A program made the position numbers and the translations under genes. 22,941 bases of DNA, taken from NCBI GenBank assembly GCA_937916085.1, contig CALGGO010000076.1, positions 1-22,941 on the forward strand. Reading direction: 5' to 3'. Below the pieces are notes generated by a model. It searched no databases and was not told where the DNA came from. It saw only the letters and a list, made by a program, of their open reading frames with translations. The stretch is from an uncultured Prevotellaceae bacterium (GTDB taxonomy: Bacteria; Bacteroidota; Bacteroidia; Bacteroidales; Muribaculaceae). Positions 16,925-22,941 of this stretch are shown here, piece after piece; position 1 is the stretch's first letter, and every line of letters begins with the position of its first letter.

Positions 16925-18283
16925 TTCAGCATCTCTTAATATCTCCCAATGACCATTCTTACTTGAGCCTGCATAGATAACTAATTGTTTATTGCGAAGT
17001 ATAAGCATTTCCCTTCTAACAGTTGGAAGTGAGATGTTTAATTCGTTAGCTATTTCTTTTCTTGTTATATTTATGTTTTTACGCAATAACGACAAAATTG
17101 CTATTTGACGTTGAGTTAATTTTTGGGGTTCATTTTGGGGTTCATTTTGGGGTTCACCATGATATAAATTCCCAAATAATGGACTCCGTTTAATGGTAAC
17201 CAATACCCCACCAAAACGATTCTCTATCGTGGGCATTGGCAGGTTTGCTTTGGCAAAGGATTCTTGAATCTTTTTAATACCACGTCCCCATGCCTCAATG
17301 AAACCTGCTTTATAGAATGTTGAAGCAATATTCTTATTCCTCGGGCGAGAAGAGTGTTCTCTCATCAAAATATTCATATCGAATCCATCAGGAAGTGGGC
17401 CTTCATTCCATAATGTAATGTGGTCATTATAAACTTTCATTTGAATGTGAACACCAGAATAATCTTTATGGCAGATTGCGTTATATATAATCTCTCGCAA
17501 CCCATCCTCCGGGATTTCCAATGGCTCTACTCGAACCATACCCTCATAATGAATAGGTGATATGAGGTATTTAGACTTAAGTATATCAATAACTCTGTCG
17601 GCCATTTCGATAAGATTGCCTTCAACTGAATCTTGAATAAGTAGATTAGCTTCATTATTCACAAAACGACCTATGCGGAACTCGACACCAGTGAAGTATC
17701 TCTGAGGACGTTTACCAAACAGTAAAATTGCAGCAGTCTTTAATTTGCCATCACTTGAGAGCAATCCAAGATTCTCAAGTATTGTTTCAGTCGAAGCCTC
17801 TTTAGTCTCTGGAGATAATCGATTGTAAAATATGCCTTTATTTATAAAATAGTCGATGGAATTGCGGTCTATGTCATCTATTGTGGCCGTCTCTAATGTA
17901 ACGTTGTCCCATGTCATACCCATCTTTTTCAAGATGAATTGCTGGAGGGCGACACCTTTGAGTTGCTGCTTGGTGGAGCCACTGCGATAGTGGTATTCGC
18001 CCTTATAAGCGATGGGCATATTGCTTGGTTCAACCACTATTTCAAGGTATTGCAAGCCATCTTGCTCATGTAAGTTCACATCGCAAACTATGCCAAGCGT
18101 AGTGACAATCTTGTTGGGAATATCCTCAAGCAGTCGATGAGAATTAGCGACGCCAACAACTTCTTTGTTATCATTGATGCCAATAAACAATCTGCCACCT
18201 TGCGCATTAGCAAAGCCGCAAATCCATCTCAGATACTCATCGCGCCATGATTCTTTGTATTCTATATTCTGGTTTTCTTCCAT
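16922..18283 (-). CDS. AlbA_2 (Schlafen-like) + HATPase_c_4 + winged-helix protein
   Basis: 453 aa. The N-terminal AlbA_2 domain (about 5-120) has NIEYKES and FANAQGGRLFIGINDNKEVVGV. The middle covers about 140-370, with GHKL-ATPase-like LREIIYNAICHKDYS and an ITLWNEGPLPDG segment of the HATPase_c_4 type. A linker of three exact 12-bp repeats (QNEP, 17121-17156) leads to a C-terminal winged helix (about 395-450, ITRKEIANELNISLPTVRREM). These COG2865-type proteins are annotated as transcriptional regulators or RNA-binding ATPases. Many lie in defence or mobile regions, but the role is not established. The start ATG at 18283 begins MEEN, within a leader sequence shared with the DUF1016 gene. 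AT-rich, and flanked by duplicated methyltransferase sequence. Confidence 0.85.
   Translation of the reverse strand: MEENQNIEYKESWRDEYLRWICGFANAQGGRLFIGINDNKEVVGVANSHRLLEDIPNKIVTTLGIVCDVNLHEQDGLQYLEIVVEPSNMPIAYKGEYHYRSGSTKQQLKGVALQQFILKKMGMTWDNVTLETATIDDIDRNSIDYFINKGIFYNRLSPETKEASTETILENLGLLSSDGKLKTAAILLFGKRPQRYFTGVEFRIGRFVNNEANLLIQDSVEGNLIEMADRVIDILKSKYLISPIHYEGMVRVEPLEIPEDGLREIIYNAICHKDYSGVHIQMKVYNDHITLWNEGPLPDGFDMNILMREHSSRPRNKNIASTFYKAGFIEAWGRGIKKIQESFAKANLPMPTIENRFGGVLVTIKRSPLFGNLYHGEPQNEPQNEPQKLTQRQIAILSLLRKNINITRKEIANELNISLPTVRREMLILRNKQLVIYAGSSKNGHWEILRDAE
17121..17156 (-). repeat. Three exact in-frame 12-bp repeats (QNEP linker)
   Basis: Three identical copies of TTTTGGGGTTCA (plus strand) encode the repeated Gln-Asn-Glu-Pro linker before the winged helix. 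Exact in-frame 12-mers allow linker length to vary by slippage without frameshift. Confidence 0.9.
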
Positions 18284-18355
18284 AATCTTATTATTTCTAA
18301 TGCAAAATTACGAAAAAATAGAAGATTATGCTTTGAAACGCTGCATAATCAATTT
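18281..18355 (-). promoter_or_regulatory. Shared leader/promoter L (uninterrupted copy) of the AlbA_2 gene
   Basis: About 75 bp upstream of the AlbA_2 gene, plus its first 12 coding bases, match the sequence upstream of the DUF1016 gene (19517-19538 joined to 19718-19785) with a handful of substitutions and one indel. The -7 box is TAATTTTG (18303-18310, minus strand). This copy lacks the 171-bp insert and so serves as the empty site for it. Confidence 0.8.
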
Positions 18356-18357
18356 TT

Positions 18358-18444
18358 TCACTCCACAGCCACTGGAATTTTCTCCACCTGCTTAAACTCC
18401 TCAGCACTCACACGGTGCAAGTCGAGCATTGATTTTTTCTGCAT
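18358..18444 (-). pseudogene. 28-codon 5' remnant of the SpoU methyltransferase gene
   Basis: The frame from ATG 18442-18444 to TGA 18358-18360 encodes MQKKSMLDLHRVSAEEFKQV and eight more residues. This matches the first 27 residues of the intact methyltransferase with two substitutions (residues 2 and 19), then diverges into the shared leader. At DNA level 71 of 80 positions (18365-18444 against 16741-16820) are identical without gaps. It is too short to function and marks the outer edge of the inserted AlbA_2 cassette. Confidence 0.88.
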
Positions 18445-18484
18445 TGTTATTTCAAGAATAATTTAATTATTGTAGTGCCGATCA

Positions 18485-19528
18485 CTAATCACCTTCGAGC
18501 AGGATGTTCACGCGTCGAGCGATGTCTTCACTTGAAGGCAGCAATTTCTTATAATGCTCGGGTAATTCTGGACTGAGACTATAGGATGCCACACCTATTG
18601 GAGATGTGCTATTGCGAAGCGCATATTCCACAATGGTGCGATTTTTCTCCTTGCAGATAATAATGCCGATTGATGGATTCTCGTGTGGCATTTTAACAGT
18701 ATCATCAAGAACATTCAAGTAGAATTCCATCTTTCCCTTGTATTCTGGCTTGAAATCCCCTGTTTTCAACTCAATGGCCACCAATGATTGCATGCGACGG
18801 CTATACAACAACAAATCGATAAAATATTCTTGATCTCCAACCTCAAGACGATACTGGTTGCCTAAAAATGTGAAGTCATTTCCGAATTCCAACAAGAATG
18901 CACGGATGTTGCGAACTATAGAGAGTTCCAATTCGCGCTCTGAATGTTCATTGCTCAAATCTAAGAAATTAAGCGAGAACTCGTCGCGCAATGCGAGTAC
19001 AGCTTGATTCTTGATGGATCCTGGCAATGTTTTATCGTAGTTGCTTTGGCCTAGCAGATAATTCTCAAAGGCCTTGCCCTCTATCTGGTGCATCAGCACG
19101 TTCTTTGTCCAGCCAAATTTCTTGGTGGCAAGAATATAAAAACGGCGCTCCTGCGTGTCTTTACACTTAGTTAAGATTATTATATGTTTGGTCCAACTAA
19201 TTTCACCAACCAATGGTTGGAGAATTTCATTTGATTGATATTCAGCATAAAAACGTGCCATATCACGCAAATTAGACAGACCAAACCCTTGAATTCCCGG
19301 AAACTCGGCTTGGATGTCGCGTGACAAGTTCTCAACTACCGATTTGCCCCATCCAAGAGTCTTTTGGCGCTCTGTGATTTGGCGGCCAATTTCCCAATAA
19401 AGTGAAATCATTTCCTTGTTGACGGCACGCATCGCCTCATATTGAGCCGAGCGAATGCGCTTCAACACATCATCACGAAAACTTCGGTACTCTACACCAG
19501 TTATTAATGTATTGCTGTTTTCTTCCAT
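18485..19528 (-). CDS. DUF1016/YhcG-family PD-(D/E)XK nuclease-domain protein
   Basis: 347 aa from ATG 19528 (MEEN). A TTG five codons upstream would start inside the inserted foldback element and is rejected. The N-terminal helical DUF1016_N part (about 10-160) has LYWEIGRQITERQ...GWGKSVVENLSRDIQAEFPGIQGFGLSNLRDM. The C-terminal nuclease fold has FIDLLLYSRRMQSLVAIELKTG with candidate catalytic Asp238, Glu253 and Lys255. YhcG-type proteins are frequent neighbours of restriction systems and in variable regions; cellular function is unproven. The promoter (-7 TAATTTTG at 19727-19734) is separated from the start codon by a 171-bp insertion, so the mRNA has a long, highly folded 5' UTR. Confidence 0.87.
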   Translation of the reverse strand: MEENSNTLITGVEYRSFRDDVLKRIRSAQYEAMRAVNKEMISLYWEIGRQITERQKTLGWGKSVVENLSRDIQAEFPGIQGFGLSNLRDMARFYAEYQSNEILQPLVGEISWTKHIIILTKCKDTQERRFYILATKKFGWTKNVLMHQIEGKAFENYLLGQSNYDKTLPGSIKNQAVLALRDEFSLNFLDLSNEHSERELELSIVRNIRAFLLEFGNDFTFLGNQYRLEVGDQEYFIDLLLYSRRMQSLVAIELKTGDFKPEYKGKMEFYLNVLDDTVKMPHENPSIGIIICKEKNRTIVEYALRNSTSPIGVASYSLSPELPEHYKKLLPSSEDIARRVNILLEGD

Positions 19529-19530
19529 AA

Positions 19531-19717
19531 TCTTATTACTCAAGTTTATAAAGTTCTAAAACTTTATAAACTTGAAGTTTAGTGTTTAGAGTTTAGTGTT
19601 TAGAGAAGAAATTTTTTTCAAAATTTTCAATTTTTCACACTGATTATCCTCTAAACTCTAACCACTAAACATTAAACTTTGAGCAAGTTAACAACTTGCG
19701 AAACTTGAGTCTTATTA
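19531..19717. mobile_element. MITE-like 171-bp foldback element with 8-bp target duplication
   Basis: Body 19539-19709, flanked by TCTTATTA (19531-19538 and 19710-19717). Terminal inverted repeats are CTCAAGTTT and AAACTTGAG (9/9). Just inside the left end is a 15-bp perfect hairpin arm CAAGTTTATAAAGTT with loop CTAA. Just inside the right end is GCAAGTT-aac-AACTTGC. The interior is a ~31-bp inverted pair of GTTTAG heptads (19575-19605 with 19649-19680, about four mismatches) around a T-rich spacer. There is no coding capacity. The paralogous leader at 18281-18355 reads straight through one copy of TCTTATTA, giving an empty-site comparison. Confidence 0.85.
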
Positions 19718-19785
19718 TTTCCAATGCAAAATTACGAAAAATATAGAAGATTATGCCTTAAAACGCCGCAAAAACAAATTTTTCC
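19718..19785 (-). promoter_or_regulatory. Shared leader/promoter L' of the DUF1016 gene (interrupted copy)
   Basis: Promoter-side half of the duplicated leader, with -7 box TAATTTTG at 19727-19734 (minus strand). The gene-side half is 19517-19538. The foldback element separates them and lies downstream of the predicted transcription start. Confidence 0.75.
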
Positions 19786-19819
19786 AGGTCGGAATAGCGG
19801 CGGGTTAAGATTTTTGTAG

Positions 19820-19827
19820 TATATTTG
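19820..19827 (+). promoter_or_regulatory. Candidate -7 promoter box for structured leader copy 2
   Basis: TATATTTG matches TAnnTTTG and lies 6 bp before the first hairpin, as in copy 1. No good -33 box is seen. Confidence 0.6.
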
Positions 19828-19832
19828 CCAAC

Positions 19833-20072
19833 GGATTGCAGAAGCAATCTTTACATTTTGAATTAAAAAGAAGCGTTTTGCTTATCACTCTTAGCCGGAA
19901 ACCTGAGAAACTTCTAGATAATGAGAGGATAGCAAAGCGGTTTCACGTTATAGCGTGAACTGCTATTCTCATATCTTCATTATCGGGTTTTCTCAGGACC
20001 TCCAGCTAAAGGTGTGGCGAATCAGTCCACGTATTGTACTATACAACGTCGCAATGGGCTGGGGCGATAACA
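19833..20072 (+). ncRNA. Conserved ~240-nt structured leader RNA, copy 2 (upstream of type IX cargo gene)
   Basis: Same order of parts as copy 1. The 5' hairpin is GATTGC-agaa-GCAATC (19834-19849). Core AAGAAGCGTTTTGCTTA (19868-19884) is identical to copy 1 over 17 nt. Helical-domain stems are TTAGC/GCTAA (19891-19895 with 20005-20009), CCTGAGAAA/TTTCTCAGG (19902-19910 with 19989-19997), GATAATGA/TCATTATC (19917-19924 with 19977-19984) and GAGGATAGCA/TGCTATTCTC (19925-19934 with 19961-19970, one G-U). The tip stem is TTCACG/CGTGAA. Next come the block GGTGTGGC...CAGTCCACG (20011-20031) and a tail ending GCGATAACAC 16 nt before the ATG. The stems keep pairing although their sequences differ from copy 1. 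Confidence 0.8.
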
Positions 20073-20087
20073 CTAAAATCACACAAT

Positions 20088-21236
20088 ATGCATAGGTCAG
20101 ATTCTAATTATTGGTCGATTGCTCAATATGAAAGAGCGTTTATAGATGTTATTGAACAGCTAAACGATGTTTTTGATTCTCACAGGTTTATTGAGATTCT
20201 CAAAAGCATTCATCCTGAGGTATTTGAAGACATAGCAGCAAAGAATCAACATGATGACCAACAAACAAACGCACACATTGCTAATTTGTTGAGCCGTAAT
20301 ATCAGAATATTCTCTTTGAGTAAAATCGATGGAGATAACACTAAAGTAAAGAGCGAAAATGTGCATGGAAATATTACAACAAACCAACTATGGCGCAAAT
20401 TATTAATACTAATTTGTATGTTATCACTCAATTCTCCATTGTTTGCTCAATTAAAAATCGAGAAACTTAACATGCCACAAGAACTCATTGGAGAGTGGTC
20501 CGAAGAGCCAAATCCTTATGCTACAGTAATGTTCAACTTCTCCCAAAATCTATTGCGCCCTGTCTCTATAAAAAATATTTCAGACTCCAATGTGGAATTC
20601 ACTGTTTGGGAGAATGATCTATCTACTATCTACCGACACTTTTCAGTTGTTTTTCCTCAAGGTTATAGTCGTTATTCCGTAGAAACAGGAATGGCTGAAA
20701 TAGGAGGACGATTTCGTAGTGATGAGTGTAGATTGTGTCTAACTCAAGATCTCTTTAATGATGATGATTTGATTGAGTTCATTGTGTATTGCAAAAATTC
20801 AGAAGACAAAACAGTTGCATTTATTATGAATGAGAATAATGAAGTGTTAGCACAATCCGATGAGATGTTACATTTTTTTGACCACTTTTTAGATCCATCT
20901 TTAGTGGGCGGACACATCTATACACTTAATGGGTATACTATTTATGACGAGTCCTCTGGTATTGAAAAAATCAATAGAGACAAGTGTCAAAGCGTCGTAG
21001 CGCCAAATCCTTCGAATGGAGCTTCATCGATAACCATTAATATGGACTATACGTTGCTTAATGATGCTACATTGGTAGTTATAGACATGGATGGTAAGAA
21101 AGTTCACTCGCAAACAATCAAATCTGGTGGAACCAAGGCCGTAGTTGCAACATCAAGATTTGCAGTAGGTAATTATATCTATGTAATTCAAAACGACAAT
21201 GGCTACATCTCAACTGGCAAAATTATTATAAATTAA
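20088..21236 (+). CDS. Type IX secretion cargo-like protein with an unusual ~100-residue N-terminal region
   Basis: 382 aa from ATG 20088. A TTG start at 20034 would lie inside the conserved RNA and is rejected. Residues 1-102 look cytoplasmic and resemble small Bacteroidetes proteins I recall with an 'FDSHxFI ... H..I...L' pattern and an ENVFGN-type ending (here DSHRFIEIL, AHIANLL, ENVHGN). At 103-121 lies a signal-peptide-like RKLLILICMLSLNSPLFAQ. A secreted region of unknown fold follows, ending in a Por/type IX C-terminal sorting domain (about 303-382, APNPSNG...VVIDMDGKKV...VGNYIYVIQ). An internal GTG at 20361 (residue 92) would give a conventional signal peptide and a 291-aa product. 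Which start is used is undecided. Confidence 0.7.
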   Translation: MHRSDSNYWSIAQYERAFIDVIEQLNDVFDSHRFIEILKSIHPEVFEDIAAKNQHDDQQTNAHIANLLSRNIRIFSLSKIDGDNTKVKSENVHGNITTNQLWRKLLILICMLSLNSPLFAQLKIEKLNMPQELIGEWSEEPNPYATVMFNFSQNLLRPVSIKNISDSNVEFTVWENDLSTIYRHFSVVFPQGYSRYSVETGMAEIGGRFRSDECRLCLTQDLFNDDDLIEFIVYCKNSEDKTVAFIMNENNEVLAQSDEMLHFFDHFLDPSLVGGHIYTLNGYTIYDESSGIEKINRDKCQSVVAPNPSNGASSITINMDYTLLNDATLVVIDMDGKKVHSQTIKSGGTKAVVATSRFAVGNYIYVIQNDNGYISTGKIIIN

Positions 21237-21293
21237 AGTAGAAATCTATTTTACTCATGTGCAAATAAAATTGCAATCGCTTTTTTAATTATT

Positions 21294-21309
21294 ACACTAA
21301 AAATAGTGC
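21294..21309. promoter_or_regulatory. Palindrome copy 3 (CACTAAAAATAGTG core), beyond the 3' end of the ATPase gene
   Basis: ACACTAAAAATAGTGC shares 15 of 16 bases with the palindrome at 22842-22857 on the promoter side of the ATPase gene. The two copies bracket the gene and its 3' intergenic region, 1.55 kb apart. Confidence 0.75.
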
Positions 21310-21388
21310 AACTACGGTCATTTTTTGTTTTATAATTTGCCTAAATGGGTTAAAATGATAAATTTGGCATAAAATAACCTTAATAATC

Positions 21389-21483
21389 GGCCAAAGTATG
21401 GTAAAAAAAATTGCACTTTGGCCAATTATAACTGCCATTAGGCACAAATAATTACCGCCACCCTGCACTTAGGGTGGCGGTAA
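21389..21483. terminator. Hairpin cluster between convergent genes, including a 13-bp perfect stem
   Basis: Three inverted repeats: GGCCAAAGT/ACTTTGGCC (21389-21397 with 21415-21423), TGCC-atta-GGCA (21433-21444) and TTACCGCCACCCT/AGGGTGGCGGTAA with a 6-nt loop (21452-21483). The last is very stable and probably ends transcription from one or both convergent genes, though T-runs are poor on both sides. The rest of 21237-21590 shows no gene; it also holds two GGCGCAGC copies (21493 and 21526). Confidence 0.55.
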
Positions 21484-21590
21484 AATGTTTACGGCGCAGC
21501 GTACTTATGGACTATAATTAATCAAGGCGCAGCCCAATTATGCATTTCGTATTATAATTATATAACAAAAAGAGGAGCAAATGGGTCAAG

Positions 21591-22766
21591 TTAGTACATC
21601 AGCCCAAACATCCACAATGGAATGACATTGGCGTAGCCCGTCTCTATGTTGTCTTTTACGACAAAGGCGTTGTCAAGGCCCAAAATCTGTCGTTGTTTTT
21701 TGCTCTTACCTCCCACTTCGAAGGTGTATTTCTCGTCAACAAGGAAATCGCTTTCTCGTGAAGAGCAAATGGTGTGCTTGAGCCGAACTTGGTTGAAAAA
21801 GAAAGTCTCCCTTATGGTGCCCGCATCGGCATGCGGGTCTCCTAATGAATTGACAAGAACCGTGTTGTCAAGATAAATCTTATCTATTTTTCCCAGAGCT
21901 TGTATTCCTCTTGTTGGCTCACGCAACTGAGAGATGAGCCCCGAGCGCTCTATCAAGGCACACATGTCGGCGACTTGATTTCTTGATACAGAAATCTGCC
22001 CTGCTATTTGAGTGAAATTTGGTTTAAAAGGTGCGCTTTGAGCAATTATGCCAAGCAACCTTTTAAATTTTCTCGCTGCCGCAATGGTAAGATTGGCATA
22101 TTGTGGAATATCGTTTTCAAGAGTGATGTTGACAATCTGGTTGATGAGTGTGCTGTAATCATCAATTAAGACTGTGAACGGATAATATCCACGGTTTAGA
22201 TACCTGGCAAAGTGAGGCAGTGGTCGGAATCCATCGGGCAGTTCAATTTCATGAGTTAAAATAGAATCAAGATTGCAGACAGGGAATTCAAATATGTTAC
22301 TCAATTTCAAATACTCCCTAAACGACAGTCCTTGCATGTGATAGACAATAGCCCGTCGGCTCAAGTCGGATATTCCTTCAACAATATCGAGCACCGATGA
22401 CCCGGTGAAAACCACATGAAGGTCGGGGTGATAGTCATAGATCAATTTCAGTTCACGACTCCAATCGTTGTATTTGTGTATTTCATCAATGAAAAGATAT
22501 TTACCACCCATTCTCACAAACTCGTCGGCCATATCCACGAGACTATGTGTGGAAAAATAAATGTCTTCGGCAATGACATAGAGACTTGTGTTGCGGTCTA
22601 GCTCCTCCTTGATGTGTTGCAGCACAAGGGTGGTCTTGCCCACACCACGAGGTCCCACAATACCTATCATTCGGTTGTCCCAGTTGATTTCGTGGAACAG
22701 ATAACGATGAAAAAAAGTGCTTGTGGCTCTAAGCAGCTGGTCGAAATGTAATTGTAATTTTTCCAT
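21591..22766 (-). CDS. AAA_14-family ATP-binding protein (second, distinct copy)
   Basis: 391 aa. Walker A is GPRGVGKT (38-45) and Walker B is YLFIDEIHK with Asp94-Glu95. Sensor-like VVFTGSSVLDI and the LSFREYLKL motif follow. A winged-helix-like segment (IAGQISVSRNQVADMCALIERSGLI) precedes the C-terminal part with FLVDEKYTFEVGGKSK, which resembles a degenerate nuclease-like fold. It ends IPLWMFGLMY, an ending I associate with this Bacteroidetes family. It differs clearly in sequence from the ATPase at 9106-10296. Function unknown. AT-rich, and bracketed by copies of one palindrome, two of them at its promoter. Confidence 0.85.
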   Translation of the reverse strand: MEKLQLHFDQLLRATSTFFHRYLFHEINWDNRMIGIVGPRGVGKTTLVLQHIKEELDRNTSLYVIAEDIYFSTHSLVDMADEFVRMGGKYLFIDEIHKYNDWSRELKLIYDYHPDLHVVFTGSSVLDIVEGISDLSRRAIVYHMQGLSFREYLKLSNIFEFPVCNLDSILTHEIELPDGFRPLPHFARYLNRGYYPFTVLIDDYSTLINQIVNITLENDIPQYANLTIAAARKFKRLLGIIAQSAPFKPNFTQIAGQISVSRNQVADMCALIERSGLISQLREPTRGIQALGKIDKIYLDNTVLVNSLGDPHADAGTIRETFFFNQVRLKHTICSSRESDFLVDEKYTFEVGGKSKKQRQILGLDNAFVVKDNIETGYANVIPLWMFGLMY

Positions 22767-22784
22767 GACGCATTATTTATGGCG

Positions 22785-22815
22785 CAAAAATACAATAATT
22801 TATCGAATTGCACAA
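22785..22815 (-). promoter_or_regulatory. Promoter of the second AAA_14 gene
   Basis: Minus strand: -33 TTG (22813-22815), 20-nt spacer, -7 TATTTTTG (22785-22792). The -33 box lies inside the palindrome at 22810-22825, so a protein bound there would block initiation (inference). Confidence 0.7.
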
Positions 22816-22857
22816 TATTTAGTGCGTTTTTTTTAATAAATGCACTAAAAATAGTGC
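22810..22857. promoter_or_regulatory. Two operator-like palindromes upstream of the second AAA_14 gene
   Basis: GCACAATATTTAGTGC (22810-22825) and GCACTAAAAATAGTGC (22842-22857) have the same GCAC...GTGC half-sites. Centres are 32 bp apart, about three helical turns, which suits cooperative binding. The first overlaps the -33 box. Confidence 0.75.
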
Positions 22858-22921
22858 GTTTCCTGTGTGTTTTTGTTATCACTTCGTTATTAACGCGAGT
22901 TCGGGATAAGATTATCATAAA

Positions 22922-22934
22922 ATGGCAATGCCAT
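22922..22934. other. 13-bp palindrome at the window edge
   Basis: ATGGCA-A-TGCCAT is a perfect inverted repeat near the right end of the window. Its context lies outside what can be seen here. Confidence 0.3.
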
Positions 22935-22941
22935 GCTCTCG

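Noticed and set aside
19529..19543. TTG start giving MSNKI before MEEN in the DUF1016 protein
   Set aside because: The TTG comes from the end of the inserted foldback element. The paralogous leader shows that the original start is the ATG of MEEN.
19575..19605. TTTAGAG/TTTAGTG heptads look like the plant-type telomere repeat TTTAGGG
   Set aside because: The units are degenerate, occur in short internal arrays in both orientations, and lie inside a transposon-like element in a bacterial chromosome. The similarity is superficial.
20034..20087. TTG start at 20034 for the type IX cargo gene
   Set aside because: It lies inside the conserved RNA tail, and the added 18 residues have no support. 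ATG 20088 follows the RNA directly.

Overview
The window looks like a chromosomal segment of a gut-type Bacteroidales bacterium (Muribaculaceae or Prevotellaceae are my guess; the rank below order is inference). The evidence is the Bacteroidetes -7 promoter box (TAnnTTTG) in front of almost every gene, little use of Shine-Dalgarno sites, a type IX secretion C-terminal sorting domain, the DUF4271/uroporphyrinogen-III synthase gene pair, and LytTR two-component genes. GC-richer core genes alternate with AT-rich accessory genes.

Layout. 1-4070 (minus strand): uroporphyrinogen-III-synthase-like protein with a histone-H1-like Lys/Ala tail (runs off the left edge), DUF4271 membrane protein, LOG-family phosphoribohydrolase, and the ribosome-assembly GTPase Obg. 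The Obg leader holds a tandem pair of double hairpins, and the Obg-LOG spacer is built of 7-bp-period repeats. 4220-5800 (minus): a small outer-membrane barrel protein behind a ~240-nt structured leader, then a toxin-antitoxin-like pair whose toxin gene carries an in-frame amber codon. 5994-9079: topA (+) converging on a LUD-domain gene (-). 9106-10296: AAA_14/DUF4143 ATPase with palindromic repeats upstream. 10468-14005 (minus): LytTR response regulator, histidine kinase, a GNAT-like protein, and ddl. 14274-16216 (+): a VWA protein and an unrecognised 375-aa protein. 16260-19528 (minus): SpoU-type rRNA/tRNA methyltransferase, an AlbA_2/HATPase_c_4 gene and a DUF1016 nuclease gene, in a visibly rearranged locus. 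19820-21236 (+): second copy of the structured leader followed by a type IX cargo gene. 21591-22766 (minus): a second AAA_14 ATPase with a repeated palindrome at its promoter and beyond its 3' end.

The most interesting signals are non-coding. (1) Two ~240-nt leaders on opposite strands, 15 kb apart, share a promoter-proximal hairpin, an identical 17-nt core, a long helical domain whose stems are kept by compensatory changes, and a conserved GGTGTGGC...CAGTCCACG hairpin. Each lies directly upstream of a gene for an exported protein. I cannot assign it to a known RNA family. (2) A 171-bp foldback element with 9-bp terminal inverted repeats and an 8-bp target duplication sits in the 5' UTR of the DUF1016 gene; a paralogous empty site survives 1.2 kb away. 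(3) The AlbA_2 gene lies between the intact methyltransferase gene and a 28-codon duplicate of that gene's 5' end, which suggests a cassette insertion that rebuilt its target. (4) Both AAA_14 ATPase genes have their own palindrome family around the promoter.

All family assignments come from reading the translations by eye; no database search was run.
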